Assembly: GCF_019925205.1 (NCBI RefSeq)
Contig: NW_026869896.1
Span: 2,728,001 to 2,792,000, forward strand
Length of the DNA: 64,000 bases
Source of the DNA: Metopolophium dirhodum
Taxonomy: Eukaryota > Arthropoda > Insecta > Hemiptera > Aphididae
Direction of reading: 5' to 3'
Part shown: in pieces, positions 1 through 10,784 of the stretch
How positions within the stretch are numbered: position 1 is the stretch's first letter
Layout of the letters: every line of letters begins with the position of its first letter
Program-made: the position numbers and the translations under genes
Notes under the pieces: generated by a model
The model's database searches: none
What the model saw: only the letters and a program-made list of their open reading frames with translations
Told to the model about the DNA's origin: nothing

Positions 1-59
1 GTTCTAAATTCTTGTTTTCTGATCATCTAGTTGATATATAGTGGATAAATGTATTTGCA
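1..59 (+). repeat. Truncated ~59-bp frame-marking monomer (first of 18)
   Basis: A subfamily A monomer is cut after GTATTTGCAATT and joined directly to the ATTCTAGTTTTGGG start of a B monomer, losing about 98 bp. The join AATTATAATTCTAG is recognisable and recurs once per large block. I find these units starting at 1, 2108, 3870, 5633, 7741, 9503, 11581, 13343, 15576, 17811, 20045, 22278, 24511, 26746, 30802, 33035, 40040 and 46386. Their spacings (2107, 1762, 1763, 2108, 1762, 2078, 1762, 2233, 2235, 2234, 2233, 2233, 2235 for the first fourteen) give the block lengths of the HORs. I found none after 46.4 kb, where a different HOR takes over. One shared origin copied by amplification is the simplest reading. 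Confidence 0.9.
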
Positions 60-123
60 ATTATAATTCTAGTTTTGGGTTTCAACTTATCTATCTATAT
101 GTGACCAATGTATTTGCGATTGT

Positions 124-138
124 CTGAAGTCTTATTCG
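124..138 (+). other. Most conserved monomer core, CTGAAGTCTTATTCG (representative)
   Basis: The segment ATTGTCTGAAGTCTTATTC is the most constant part of the monomer across subfamilies A, B and D and across all HORs, while the box about 50 bp upstream varies greatly. Exceptions are ordered: subfamily C and some domain 3 B monomers read ACTAAAGTCTCATTC or ACTAAAGTCTTATTC, domain 3 has AAGTCTTAATCGTC, and the 135-bp unit lacks most of it. Uneven conservation inside a satellite can reflect protein binding or simply the point where exchanges most often occur; the sequence alone does not decide. Confidence 0.75.
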
Positions 139-372
139 TCAACAAATTAGGTTTTTTATAAATTTGAAATGATGTAACCCAAGACTAAAAAATGTTCATA
201 TAAGCGTTAATATTGAGTTCTAAATTCTAGTTTTCTAATCATGTAGTTTATGTATAGTGGATAAATGTGTTTGCTATTGTCTGAAGTCTTATTCATCAAC
301 ATATTATGTTTTTTTTTATTTTGAAATAATGTACACCAAATATGGAAATGTTAATATCAAAGTATTTATTGA

Positions 373-529
373 CTTCTAAATTTTAGTTTTGCGTACAACT
401 AATCTATCTATAGTTGACTAATGTATTTGCAATTGACTAAAGTCTCATTCATCAACTTATTATGTTTTTTATAAATTTAAAATGATGTAACCCAAGACTA
501 AAAAATGTTCATGTAAGCGTTAATATTGA
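373..529 (+). repeat. Representative subfamily C monomer (157 bp)
   Basis: This full-length unit runs from CTTCTAAATTTTAG to the base before the next GTTCTAAATTCTAG. Its variable box reads TTGCGTACAACTAATC, then TATAGTTGACTAATG. It is the subfamily in which the otherwise constant core is changed to ACTAAAGTCTCATTC. It also has a short T-tract followed by ATAAATTTAAAAT in place of the long T-tract and AATTTGAAAT, and it carries AACCCAAGACTAAAAAATG. The changes travel together in copies seen at about 2.6, 4.4, 8.2, 10.0, 12.1, 13.9, 16.1, 30.0, 44.7, 54.2, 56.5, 59.9 and 63.2 kb, so this is a stable subfamily and not random decay. It commonly follows a monomer ending in ATCAAAGTATTTATTGA. Confidence 0.85.
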
Positions 530-767
530 GTTCTAAATTCTAGTTTTCTGAACATCTAGTTAATTTATAGTGGATAAATGTATTTGCAATTGTCTGAAGT
601 CTTATTCATCAACATATTATGCTTTTTTTTAAATGATGTACCCCAACATTGAATAATGTTAATATTAACGTAATTATTGATTTTTAAATTCTAGTTTTGG
701 GTTCAACTAATCTATCTATAGGTGACTAATGTATCTACAATTGTCTGAAGTCTTATTCGTCAACATA

Positions 768-782
768 TTATGTTTTTTTTTA
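768..782 (+). other. Phased T-tract within each monomer (representative)
   Basis: Almost every full monomer has a run of about 6 to 11 T between CATATTATG or CAAATTATG and AATTTGAAATGATG. The run changes length by one or two bases between otherwise near-identical HOR copies, as expected for slippage or sequencing uncertainty. Because it recurs every 157 bp, the array has a regularly spaced stiff A/T tract, close to one per nucleosome (the nucleosome link is inference). Confidence 0.85.
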
Positions 783-1160
783 ATTTGAAATGATGTACCG
801 CAACAATGAAAAATATTAATATAAGCGTAATTATTGAGTTTTAAATTCTAGTTCAAAACAAAATCTAGTTAATGTATAGTGGATAAATTTATTTGCAATT
901 GTCTGAAGTCTTATTCGTCAACATATTATGTTTTTTTTTAATTTGAAATGATGTACACCAACAATGGAAATGTTAATATCAAAGTATTCATTGACTTCTA
1001 AAGTTCTAAATTCTATTTTTCTGATCATCTAGTTAATGTATAGTGGATAAATGTATTTTCAATCGTCTGAAGTCTTATTCATCAACATATTATGTTTTTT
1101 TTTTAATTTGAAATGATGTACCCCAACATTGAATAATGTTAATATTAACGTAATTATTGA

Positions 1161-1317
1161 TTTTTAAATTCTAGTTTTGGGTTCAACTAATCTATCTATA
1201 GGTGACTAATGTATCTACAATTGTCTGAAGTCTTATTCGTCAACAAATTACATTTTTTTTTAATTTGAAATGATGTACCGCAACAATGAAAAATATTAAT
1301 ATAAGCGTAATTATTGA
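1161..1317 (+). repeat. Representative subfamily B monomer (157 bp)
   Basis: This full-length unit begins TTTTTAAATTCTAGTTTTGG, and its variable box reads GGGTTCAACTAATCTATC followed by ATAGGTGACTAATG. The core GTCTGAAGTCTTATTC, the T-tract and AATTTGAAATGATGTA follow. Subfamily B is abundant and usually follows a monomer that ends in the dyad GTTAATATTAAC plus GTAATTATTGA, so left neighbour and box are linked. A related form (1634 to 1791) has GGGTTTCAACTAATCTATCC and ATTTGAGATTG. In domain 3 the form is TTTCTTAATTCTAG..GGTTCAACTTATC with a GCAGTTGACTAAAG core. Confidence 0.85.
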
Positions 1318-1475
1318 GTTTTAAATTCTAGTTCAAACATTATCTAGTTAATGTATAGTGGATAAATTTATTTGCAATTGTCTGAAGTCTTATTCGTCAA
1401 CATATTATGTTTTTTTTTTAATTTGAAATGATGTACACCAACAATGGAAAATGTTAATATCAAAGTATTCATTGA
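1318..1475 (+). repeat. Representative subfamily D monomer (158 bp)
   Basis: This unit begins GTTTTAAATTCTAGTTCAAA and lacks the TTTCTG or TTTGGG stretch of the other subfamilies. TAGTTCAAACATTATCTAG is followed by TTAATGTATAGTGGATAAAT and by TTATTTGCAATTG, with TTT where subfamily A has TGT. Its 3' half carries ACACCAACAATGGAAAATG (mostly GGAAATG in other copies) and ATCAAAGTATTCATTGA. It usually follows a B monomer ending AATATTAATATAAGCGTAATTATTGA. Diverged versions in domain 3 read TAGTTCGCACATCATC. Confidence 0.85.
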
Positions 1476-1633
1476 CTTCTAAATTCTATTTTTCTGATCA
1501 TCTAGTTAATGTATAGTGGATAAATGTATTTTCAATCGTCTGAAGTCTTATTCATCAACATATTATGCTTTTTTTTAATTTGAAATGATGTACCCCCAAC
1601 AATGAATAACGTTAATATTAACGTAATTATTGA
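1476..1633 (+). repeat. Representative subfamily A monomer (158 bp)
   Basis: This unit begins CTTCTAAATTCTATTTTTCT and carries the variable box CTGATCATCTAG, then TTAATGTATAGTGGATAAATG. It ends with the perfect dyad at 1609 to 1624 and GTAATTATTGA. Subfamily A has several sub-forms that keep their order in each HOR: CTGATCATCTAGTTGAT (the frame-marking copy), CTAATCATGTAGTTTATG, CTGAACATCTAGTTAATTTATAG, CTGAATATCTAGTTAATTTATGGTTG and, in domain 3, CTGAGCATCTAG and CTGAACGTTTAG. This ordered variety lets long HOR periods be read by eye. Confidence 0.85.
1609..1624. other. 16-bp perfect palindrome (representative)
   Basis: ACGTTAATATTAACGT equals its own reverse complement. It lies in the dyad region of monomers ending GTAATTATTGA, and recurs in those reading GAATAACGTTAATATT (for example near 3372, 7243, 9005, 11083, 15069, 17309). 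The sister form ATGTTAATATTAACG keeps a 12-bp perfect palindrome GTTAATATTAAC (658 to 669 is one). In domain 3 the same place reads ACGTAATTTTACGT (36771 to 36784), with 6-bp arms around TT. Whether it has any role is not shown by the sequence. Confidence 0.9.
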
Positions 1634-2479
1634 TTTTTAGATTCTAGTTTTGGGTTTCAACTAATCTATCCATAGGTGACTAATGTATTTGAGATTGTCT
1701 GAAGTCTTATTCGTCAACAAATTATGTTTTTTTTTAATTTGAAATGATGTAACCCAAGACTAAATAATGTTCATATAAGCGTTAATATTGAGTTCTAAAT
1801 TCTAGTTTTCTGATCATGTAGTTTTATGTATAGTGGATAAATGTATTTTCAATTGTCTGAAGTCTTATTTAACAACAACTTATGTGTTTTTTTTTATTTG
1901 AAATGATTTACCCCATCAATGAAAAATGTTAATAGTAACGTAATAATTGAGTTCTAAATTCTAGTTTTCTGAATATCTAGTTAATTTATGGTTGATAAAT
2001 GTATTTTCAATTGTCTGAAGTCTTATTTAACAACAACTTATGTTTTTTTTTAATTTGAAATGATGTAATGCAAGACTAAAGAATGTTCATATAAGCGTTA
2101 ATATTGAGTTCTAAATTCTAGTTTTCTGATCATCTAGTTGATGTATAGTGGATAAATGTATTTGCAATTATAATTCTAGTTTTGGGTATCAACTTATCTA
2201 TCTATATGTGACCAATGTATTTGCGATTGTCTGAAGTCTTATTCGTCAACAAATTAGGTTTTTTATAAATTTGAAATGATGTAACCCAAGACTAAAAAAT
2301 GTTCATATAAGCGTTAATATTGAGTTCTAAATTCTAGTTTTCTAATCATGTAGTTTATGTATAGTGGATAAATGTGTTTGCTATTGTCTGAAGTCTTATT
2401 CATCAACATATTATGTTTTTTTTTATTTTGAAATAATGTACACCAACAATGGAAATGTTAATATCAAAGTATTTATTGA

Positions 2480-2614
2480 GTTCTAAATTCTAGTTTATCT
2501 GATCATCTAGTTAATGTATAGTGGATAAATGTGTTTGCAATTGTCTGATGTTTATTTTTAATTTGAAATGATGAACACCAAAAATGGAAATGTTAATATC
2601 AAAGTATTTATTGA
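2480..2614 (+). repeat. Short ~135-bp monomer with 22-bp core deletion
   Basis: In this unit GCAATTGTCTGATG runs straight into TTTATTTTTAATTTGAAATG, so AAGTCTTATTCATCAACATAT is missing and the constant core is destroyed. It also carries TTTATCTGATCATCTAG and GATGAACACCAAAAATGG. The same unit recurs at about 4.2, 8.1, 9.9, 12.0, 13.7, 16.0, 18.2, 20.4, 22.7, 24.9, 27.1, 31.2, 38.2, 44.0, 44.5 and 46.8 kb. Domain 1 copies read GATGTTTATTTTTAAT while domain 2 and later copies mostly read GATG followed by an unbroken T-tract (18.25 and 22.72 kb keep TTTATTTTT), which dates exchanges between domains. Blocks of about 1762 and 2233 bp fit ten and thirteen full monomers plus this unit plus the 59-bp unit. 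Confidence 0.88.
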
Positions 2615-5600
2615 CTTCTAAATTTTAGTTTTGCGTACAACTAATCTATCTATAGTTGACTAATGTATTTGCAATTGACTAAAGTCTCATTCATCAACTT
2701 ATTATGTTTTTTATAAATTTAAAATTATGTAACCCAAGACTAAAAAATGTTCATGTAAGTTTAATATTGAGTTCTAAATTCTAGTTTTCTGAACATCTAG
2801 TTAATTTATAGTGGATAAATGTATTTGCAATTGTCTGAAGTCTTATTCATCAACATATTATGCTTTTTTTAATTTGAAATGATGTACCCCAACATTGAAT
2901 AATGTTAATATTAACGTAATTATTGATTTTTAAATTCTAGTTTTGGGTTCAACTAATCTATCTATAGGTGACTAATGTATCTACAATTGTCTGAAGTCTT
3001 ATTCGTCAACATATTATGTTTTTTTTTAATTTGAAATGATGTACCGCAACAATGAAAAATATTAATATAAGCGTAATTATTGAGTTTTAAATTCTAGTTC
3101 AAACATCATCTAGTTAATGTATAGTGGATAAATTTATTTGCAATTGTCTGAAGTCTTATTCGTCAACATATTATGTTTTTTTTTAATTTGAAATGATGTA
3201 CACCAACAATGGAAATGTTAATATCAAAGTATTCATTGACTTCTAAATTCTATTTTTCTGATCATCTAGTTAATGTATAGTGGATAAATGTATTTTCAAT
3301 CGTCTGAAGTCTTATTCATCAACATATTATGCTTTTTTTTAATTTGAAATGATGTACCCCAACAATGAATAACGTTAATATTAACGTAATTATTGATTTT
3401 TAAATTCTAGTTTTGGGTTTCAACTAATCTATCCATAGGTGACTAATGTATTTGAGATTGTCTGAAGTCTTATTCGTCAACAAATTATGTTTTTTTTTAA
3501 TTTGAAATGATGTAACCCAAGACTAAATAATGTTCATATAAGCGTTAATATTGAGTTCTAAATTCTAGTTTTCTGATCATGTAGTTTATGTATAGTGGAT
3601 AAATGTATTTTCAATTGTCTGAAGTCTTATTTAACAACAACTTATGTGTTTTTTTTTATTTGAAATGATTTACCCCATCAATGAAAAATGTTAATACTAA
3701 CGTAATAATTGAGTTCTAAATTCTAGTTTTCTGAATATCTAGTTAATTTATGGTTGATAAATGTATTTTCAATTGTCTGAAGTCTTATTTAACAACAACT
3801 TATGTTTTTTTTTAATTTGAAATGATGTAACGCAAGACTAAAAAATGTTCATATAAGCGTTAATATTGAGTTCTAAATTCTAGTTTTCTGATCATCTAGT
3901 TGATGTATAGTGGATAAATGTATTTGCAATTATAATTCTAGTTTTGGGTTTCAACTTATCTATCTATATGTGACCAATGTATTTGCGATTGTCAGAAGTC
4001 TTATTCGTCAACAAATTAGGTTTTTTATAAATTTGAAATGATGTAACCCAAGACTAAAAAATGTTCATATAAGCGTTAATATTGAGTTCTAAATTCTAGT
4101 TTTCTAATCATGTAGTTTATGTATAGTGGATAAATGTGTTTGCTATTGTCTGAAGTCTTATTCATCAACATATTATGTTTTTTTTTATTTTGAAATAATG
4201 TACACCAACAATGGAAATGTTAATATCAAAGTATTTATTGAGTTCTAAATTCTAGTTTATCTGATCATCTAGTTAATGTATAGTGGATAAATGTGTTTGC
4301 AATTGTCTGATGTTTATTTTTAATTTGAAATGATGAACACCAAAAATGGAAATGTTAATATCAAAGTATTTATTGACTTCTAAATTTTAGTTTTGCGTAC
4401 AACTAATCTATCTATAGTTGACTAATGTATTTGCAATTGACTAAAGTCTCATTCATCAACTTATTATGTTTTTTATAAATTTAAAATTATGTAACCCAAG
4501 ACTAAAAAATGTTCATATAAGCGTTAATATTGAGTTCTAAATTCTAGTTTTCTGAACATCTAGTTAATTTATAGTGGATAAATGTATTTGCAATTGTCTG
4601 AAGTCTTATTCATCAACATATTATGTTTTTTTTTAATTTGAAATGATGTACCCCAACATTGAATAATGTTAATATTAACGTAATTATTGATTTTTAAATT
4701 CTAGTTTTGGGTTCAACTAATCTATCTATAGGTGAATAATATATCTACAATTGTCTGAATTCTTATTCGTCAACATATTATGTTTTTTTTTAATTTGAAA
4801 TGATGTACCGCAACAATGGAAATGTTAATATCAAAGTATTCATTGACTTCTAAATTCTATTTTTCTGATCATCTAGTTAATGTATAGTGGATAAATGTAT
4901 TTTCAATCGTCTGAAGTCTTATTCATCAACATATTATGTTTTTTTTTTAATTTGAAATGATGTACCCCAACATTGAATAATGTTAATATTAACGTAATTA
5001 TTGATTTTTAAATTCTAGTTTTGGGTTCAACTAATCTATCTATAGGTGACTAATGTATCTACAATTGTCTGAAGTCTTATTCGTCAACAAATTACATTTT
5101 TTTTTAATTTGAAATGATGTACCGCAACAATGAAAAATATTAATATAAGCGTTAATATTGAGTTCTAAATTCTAGTTTTCTGAACATCTAGTTAATTTAT
5201 AGTGGATAAATGTATTTGCAATTGTCTGAAGTCTTATTCATCAACATATTATGCTTTTTTTAATTTGAAATGATGTACCCTAACATTGAATAATGTTAAT
5301 ATTAACGTAATTATTGATTTTTAAATTCTAGTTTTGGGTTTCAACTAATCTATCCATAGGTGACTAATGTATTTGAGATTGTCTGAAGTCTTATTTAACA
5401 ACAACTTATGTGTTTTTTTTATTTGAAATGATTTACCCCATCAATGAAAAATGTTAATACTAACGTAATAATTGAGTTCTAAATTCTAGTTTTCTGAATA
5501 TCTAGTTAATTTATGGTTGATAAATGTATTTTCAATTGTCTGAAGTCTTATTTAACAACAACTTATGTTTTTTTTTAATTTGAAATGATGTAACGCAAGA

Positions 5601-5632
5601 CTAAAAAATGTTCATATAAGCGTTAATATTGA

Positions 5633-8600
5633 GTTCTAAATTCTTGTTTTCTGATCATCTAGTTGATATATAGTGGATAAATGTATTTGCAATTATAATT
5701 CTAGTTTTGGGTTTCAACTTATCTATCTATATGTGACCAATGTATTTGCGATTGTCTGAAGTCTTATTCGTCAACAAATTAGGTTTTTTATAAATTTGAA
5801 ATGATGTAACCCAAGACTAAAAAATGTTCATATAAGCGTTAATATTGAGTTCTAAATTCTAGTTTTCTAATCATGTAGTTTATGTATAGTGGATAAATGT
5901 GTTTGCTATTGTCTGAAGTCTTATTCATCAACATATTATGTTTTTTTTTATTTTGAAATAATGTACACCAAATATGGAAATGTTAATATCAAAGTATTTA
6001 TTGACTTCTAAATTTTAGTTTTGCGTACAACTAATCTATCTATAGTTGACTAATGTATTTGCAATTGACTAAAGTCTCATTCATCAACTTATTATGTTTT
6101 TTATAAATTTAAAATGATGTAACCCAAGACTAAAAAATGTTCATGTAAGCGTTAATATTGAGTTCTAAATTCTAGTTTTCTGAACATCTAGTTAATTTAT
6201 AGTGGATAAATGTATTTGCAATTGTCTGAAGTCTTATTCATCAACATATTATGCTTTTTTTAATTTTAAATGATGTACCCCAACATTGAATAATGTTAAT
6301 ATTAACGTAATTATTGATTTTTAAATTCTAGTTTTGGGTTCAACTAATCTATCTATAGGTGACTAATGTATCTACAATTGTCTGAAGTCTTATTCGTCAA
6401 CATATTATGTTTTTTTTTAATTTGAAATGATGTACCGCAACAATGAAAAATATTAATATAAGCGTAATTATTGAGTTTTAAATTCTAGTTCAAACAAAAT
6501 CTAGTTAATGTATAGTGGATAAATTTATTTGCAATTGTCTGAAGTCTTATTCGTCAACATATTATGTTTTTTTTTAATTTGAAATGATGTACACCAACAA
6601 TGGAAATGTTAATATCAAAGTATTCATTGACTTCTAAAGTTCTAAATTCTATTTTTCTGATCATCTAGTTAATGTATAGTGGATAAATGTATTTTCAATC
6701 GTCTGAAGTCTTATTCATCAACATATTATGTTTTTTTTTTAATTTGAAATGATGTACCCCAACATTGAATAATGTTAATATTAACGTAATTATTGATTTT
6801 TAAATTCTAGTTTTGGGTTCAACTAATCTATCTATAGGTGACTAATGTATCTACAATTGTCTGAAGTCTTATTCGTCAACAAATTACATTTTTTTTTAAT
6901 TTGAAATGATGTACCGCAACAATGAAAAAATATTAATATAAGCGTAATTATTGAGTTTTAAATTCTAGTTCAAACATTATCTAGTTAATGTATAGTGGAT
7001 AAATTTATTTGCAATTGTCTGAAGTCTTATTCGTCAACATATTATGTTTTTTTTTAATTTGAAATGATGTACACCAACAATGGAAATGTTAATATCAAAG
7101 TATTCATTGACTTCTAAATTCTATTTTTCTGATCATCTAGTTAATGTATAGTGGATAAATGTATTTTCAATCGTCTGAAGTCTTATTCATCAACATATTA
7201 TGCTTTTTTTTAATTTGAAATGATGTACCCCAACAATGAATAACGTTAATATTAACGTAATTATTGATTTTTAGATTCTAGTTTTGGGTTTCAACTAATC
7301 TATCCATAGGTGACTAATGTATTTGAGATTGTCTGAAGTCTTATTCGTCAACAAATTATGTTTTTTTTTAATTTGAAATGATGTAACCCAAGACTAAATA
7401 ATGTTCATATAAGCGTTAATATTGAGTTCTAAATTCTAGTTTTCTGATCATGTAGTTTATGTATAGTGGATAAATGTATTTTCAATTGTCTGAAGTCTTA
7501 TTTAACAACAACTTATGTGTTTTTTTTTATTTGAAATGATTTACCCCATCAATGAAAAATGTTAATAGTAACGTAATAATTGAGTTCTAAATTCTAGTTT
7601 TCTGAATATCTAGTTAATTTATGGTTGATAAATGTATTTTCAATTGTCTGAAGTCTTATTTAACAACAACTTATGTTTTTTTTTAATTTGAAATGATGTA
7701 ATGCAAGACTAAAGAATGTTCATATAAGCGTTAATATTGAGTTCTAAATTCTAGTTTTCTGATCATCTAGTTGATGTATAGTGGATAAATGTATTTGCAA
7801 TTATAATTCTAGTTTTGGGTATCAACTTATCTATCTATATGTGACCAATGTATTTGCGATTGTCTGAAGTCTTATTCGTCAACAAATTAGGTTTTTTATA
7901 AATTTGAAATGATGTAACCCAAGACTAAAAAATGTTCATATAAGCGTTAATATTGAGTTCTAAATTCTAGTTTTCTAATCATGTAGTTTATGTATAGTGG
8001 ATAAATGTGTTTGCTATTGTCTGAAGTCTTATTCATCAACATATTATGTTTTTTTTTATTTTGAAATAATGTACACCAACAATGGAAATGTTAATATCAA
8101 AGTATTTATTGAGTTCTAAATTCTAGTTTATCTGATCATCTAGTTAATGTATAGTGGATAAATGTGTTTGCAATTGTCTGATGTTTATTTTTAATTTGAA
8201 ATGATGAACACCAAAAATGGAAATGTTAATATCAAAGTATTTATTGACTTCTAAATTTTAGTTTTGCGTACAACTAATCTATCTATAGTTGACTAATGTA
8301 TTTGCAATTGACTAAAGTCTCATTCATCAACTTATTATGTTTTTTATAAATTTAAAATTATGTAACCCAAGACTAAAAAATGTTCATGTAAGTTTAATAT
8401 TGAGTTCTAAATTCTAGTTTTCTGAACATCTAGTTAATTTATAGTGGATAAATGTATTTGCAATTGTCTGAAGTCTTATTCATCAACATATTATGCTTTT
8501 TTTAATTTGAAATGATGTACCCCAACATTGAATAATGTTAATATTAACGTAATTATTGATTTTTAAATTCTAGTTTTGGGTTCAACTAATCTATCTATAG

Positions 8601-10784
8601 GTGACTAATGTATCTACAATTGTCTGAAGTCTTATTCGTCAACATATTATGTTTTTTTTTAATTTGAAATGATGTACCGCAACAATGAAAAATATTAATA
8701 TAAGCGTAATTATTGAGTTTTAAATTCTAGTTCAAACATCATCTAGTTAATGTATAGTGGATAAATTTATTTGCAATTGTCTGAAGTCTTATTCGTCAAC
8801 ATATTATGTTTTTTTTTAATTTGAAATGATGTACACCAACAATGGAAATGTTAATATCAAAGTATTCATTGACTTCTAAATTCTATTTTTCTGATCATCT
8901 AGTTAATGTATAGTGGATAAATGTATTTTCAATCGTCTGAAGTCTTATTCATCAACATATTATGCTTTTTTTTAATTTGAAATGATGTACCCCAACAATG
9001 AATAACGTTAATATTAACGTAATTATTGATTTTTAAATTCTAGTTTTGGGTTTCAACTAATCTATCCATAGGTGACTAATGTATTTGAGATTGTCTGAAG
9101 TCTTATTCGTCAACAAATTATGTTTTTTTTTAATTTGAAATGATGTAACCCAAGACTAAATAATGTTCATATAAGCGTTAATATTGAGTTCTAAATTCTA
9201 GTTTTCTGATCATGTAGTTTATGTATAGTGGATAAATGTATTTTCAATTGTCTGAAGTCTTATTTAACAACAACTTATGTGTTTTTTTTTATTTGAAATG
9301 ATTTACCCCATCAATGAAAAATGTTAATACTAACGTAATAATTGAGTTCTAAATTCTAGTTTTCTGAATATCTAGTTAATTTATGGTTGATAAATGTATT
9401 TTCAATTGTCTGAAGTCTTATTTAACAACAACTTATGTTTTTTTTTAATTTGAAATGATGTAACGCAAGACTAAAAAATGTTCATATAAGCGTTAATATT
9501 GAGTTCTAAATTCTAGTTTTCTGATCATCTAGTTGATGTATAGTGGATAAATGTATTTGCAATTATAATTCTAGTTTTGGGTTTCAACTTATCTATCTAT
9601 ATGTGACCAATGTATTTGCGATTGTCAGAAGTCTTATTCGTCAACAAATTAGGTTTTTTATAAATTTGAAATGATGTAACCCAAGACTAAAAAATGTTCA
9701 TATAAGCGTTAATATTGAGTTCTAAATTCTAGTTTTCTAATCATGTAGTTTATGTATAGTGGATAAATGTGTTTGCTATTGTCTGAAGTCTTATTCATCA
9801 ACATATTATGTTTTTTTTTATTTTGAAATAATGTACACCAACAATGGAAATGTTAATATCAAAGTATTTATTGAGTTCTAAATTCTAGTTTATCTGATCA
9901 TCTAGTTAATGTATAGTGGATAAATGTGTTTGCAATTGTCTGATGTTTATTTTTAATTTGAAATGATGAACACCAAAAATGGAAATGTTAATATCAAAGT
10001 ATTTATTGACTTCTAAATTTTAGTTTTGCGTACAACTAATCTATCTATAGTTGACTAATGTATTTGCAATTGACTAAAGTCTCATTCATCAACTTATTAT
10101 GTTTTTTATAAATTTAAAATTATGTAACCCAAGACTAAAAAATGTTCATATAAGCGTTAATATTGAGTTCTAAATTCTAGTTTTCTGAACATCTAGTTAA
10201 TTTATAGTGGATAAATGTATTTGCAATTGTCTGAAGTCTTATTCATCAACATATTATGTTTTTTTTTAATTTGAAATGATGTACCCCAACATTGAATAAT
10301 GTTAATATTAACGTAATTATTGATTTTTAAATTCTAGTTTTGGGTTCAACTAATCTATCTATAGGTGAATAATATATCTACAATTGTCTGAATTCTTATT
10401 CGTCAACATATTATGTTTTTTTTTAATTTGAAATGATGTACCGCAACAATGGAAATGTTAATATCAAAGTATTCATTGACTTCTAAATTCTATTTTTCTG
10501 ATCATCTAGTTAATGTATAGTGGATAAATGTATTTTCAATCGTCTGAAGTCTTATTCATCAACATATTATGTTTTTTTTTTAATTTGAAATGATGTACCC
10601 CAACATTGAATAATGTTAATATTAACGTAATTATTGATTTTTAAATTCTAGTTTTGGGTTCAACTAATCTATCTATAGGTGACTAATGTATCTACAATTG
10701 TCTGAAGTCTTATTCGTCAACAAATTACATTTTTTTTTAATTTGAAATGATGTACCGCAACAATGAAAAATATTAATATAAGCG
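5633..10784 (+). repeat. Domain 1 HOR, 5632-bp copy 2
   Basis: This is the second copy of the unit starting at base 1, with the same monomer order and the same rare variants. It contains the truncated monomers at 5633, 7741 and 9503. Differences from copy 1 include AATTTTAAATGATG at 6261, where copy 1 has lost several bases after its T-tract near 615, and loss of one T in GTAGTTTTATG (near 1830 in copy 1). From about 6640 this copy also forms the first unit of the 3840-bp repeat, so two amplification events of different size overlap here. Confidence 0.85.
6640..10479 (+). repeat. 3840-bp HOR copy 1
   Basis: This is the first of two adjacent copies with an offset of 3840 bp (blocks of 1762 and 2078 bp, bounded by truncated monomers at 7741, 9503 and 11581). 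Differences from the next copy seen by eye are few: A-run length near 6929, GTTAATAGT versus GTTAATACT near 7567, and AAAG versus AAAA near 7713. The match starts just after the GACTTCTAAAGTTCTAAATT variant at about 6631, which the next copy lacks. The phase chosen is arbitrary within the tandem. Confidence 0.88.

Larger units (their letters stand above)
1..5632 (+). repeat. Domain 1 HOR, 5632-bp copy 1
   Basis: This unit spans three blocks bounded by the truncated monomers at 1, 2108 and 3870. Bases 1 to about 5152 correspond to 5633 to about 10784 at an offset of 5632. Rare private variants are shared by both copies: ACACCAAATATGG (near 335 and 5967), GACTTCTAAAGTTCTAAATT (near 993 and 6631) and a GTCAGAAG core variant (near 3994 and 9627). 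The last 480 bp or so (5153 to 5632) do not continue this match but resemble 37,540 to 37,935. They include the rare ACCCTAACATTGAATAATG and mark an exchange point. The two copies differ by scattered 1-bp changes, T-tract lengths and a few small indels. Confidence 0.85.
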
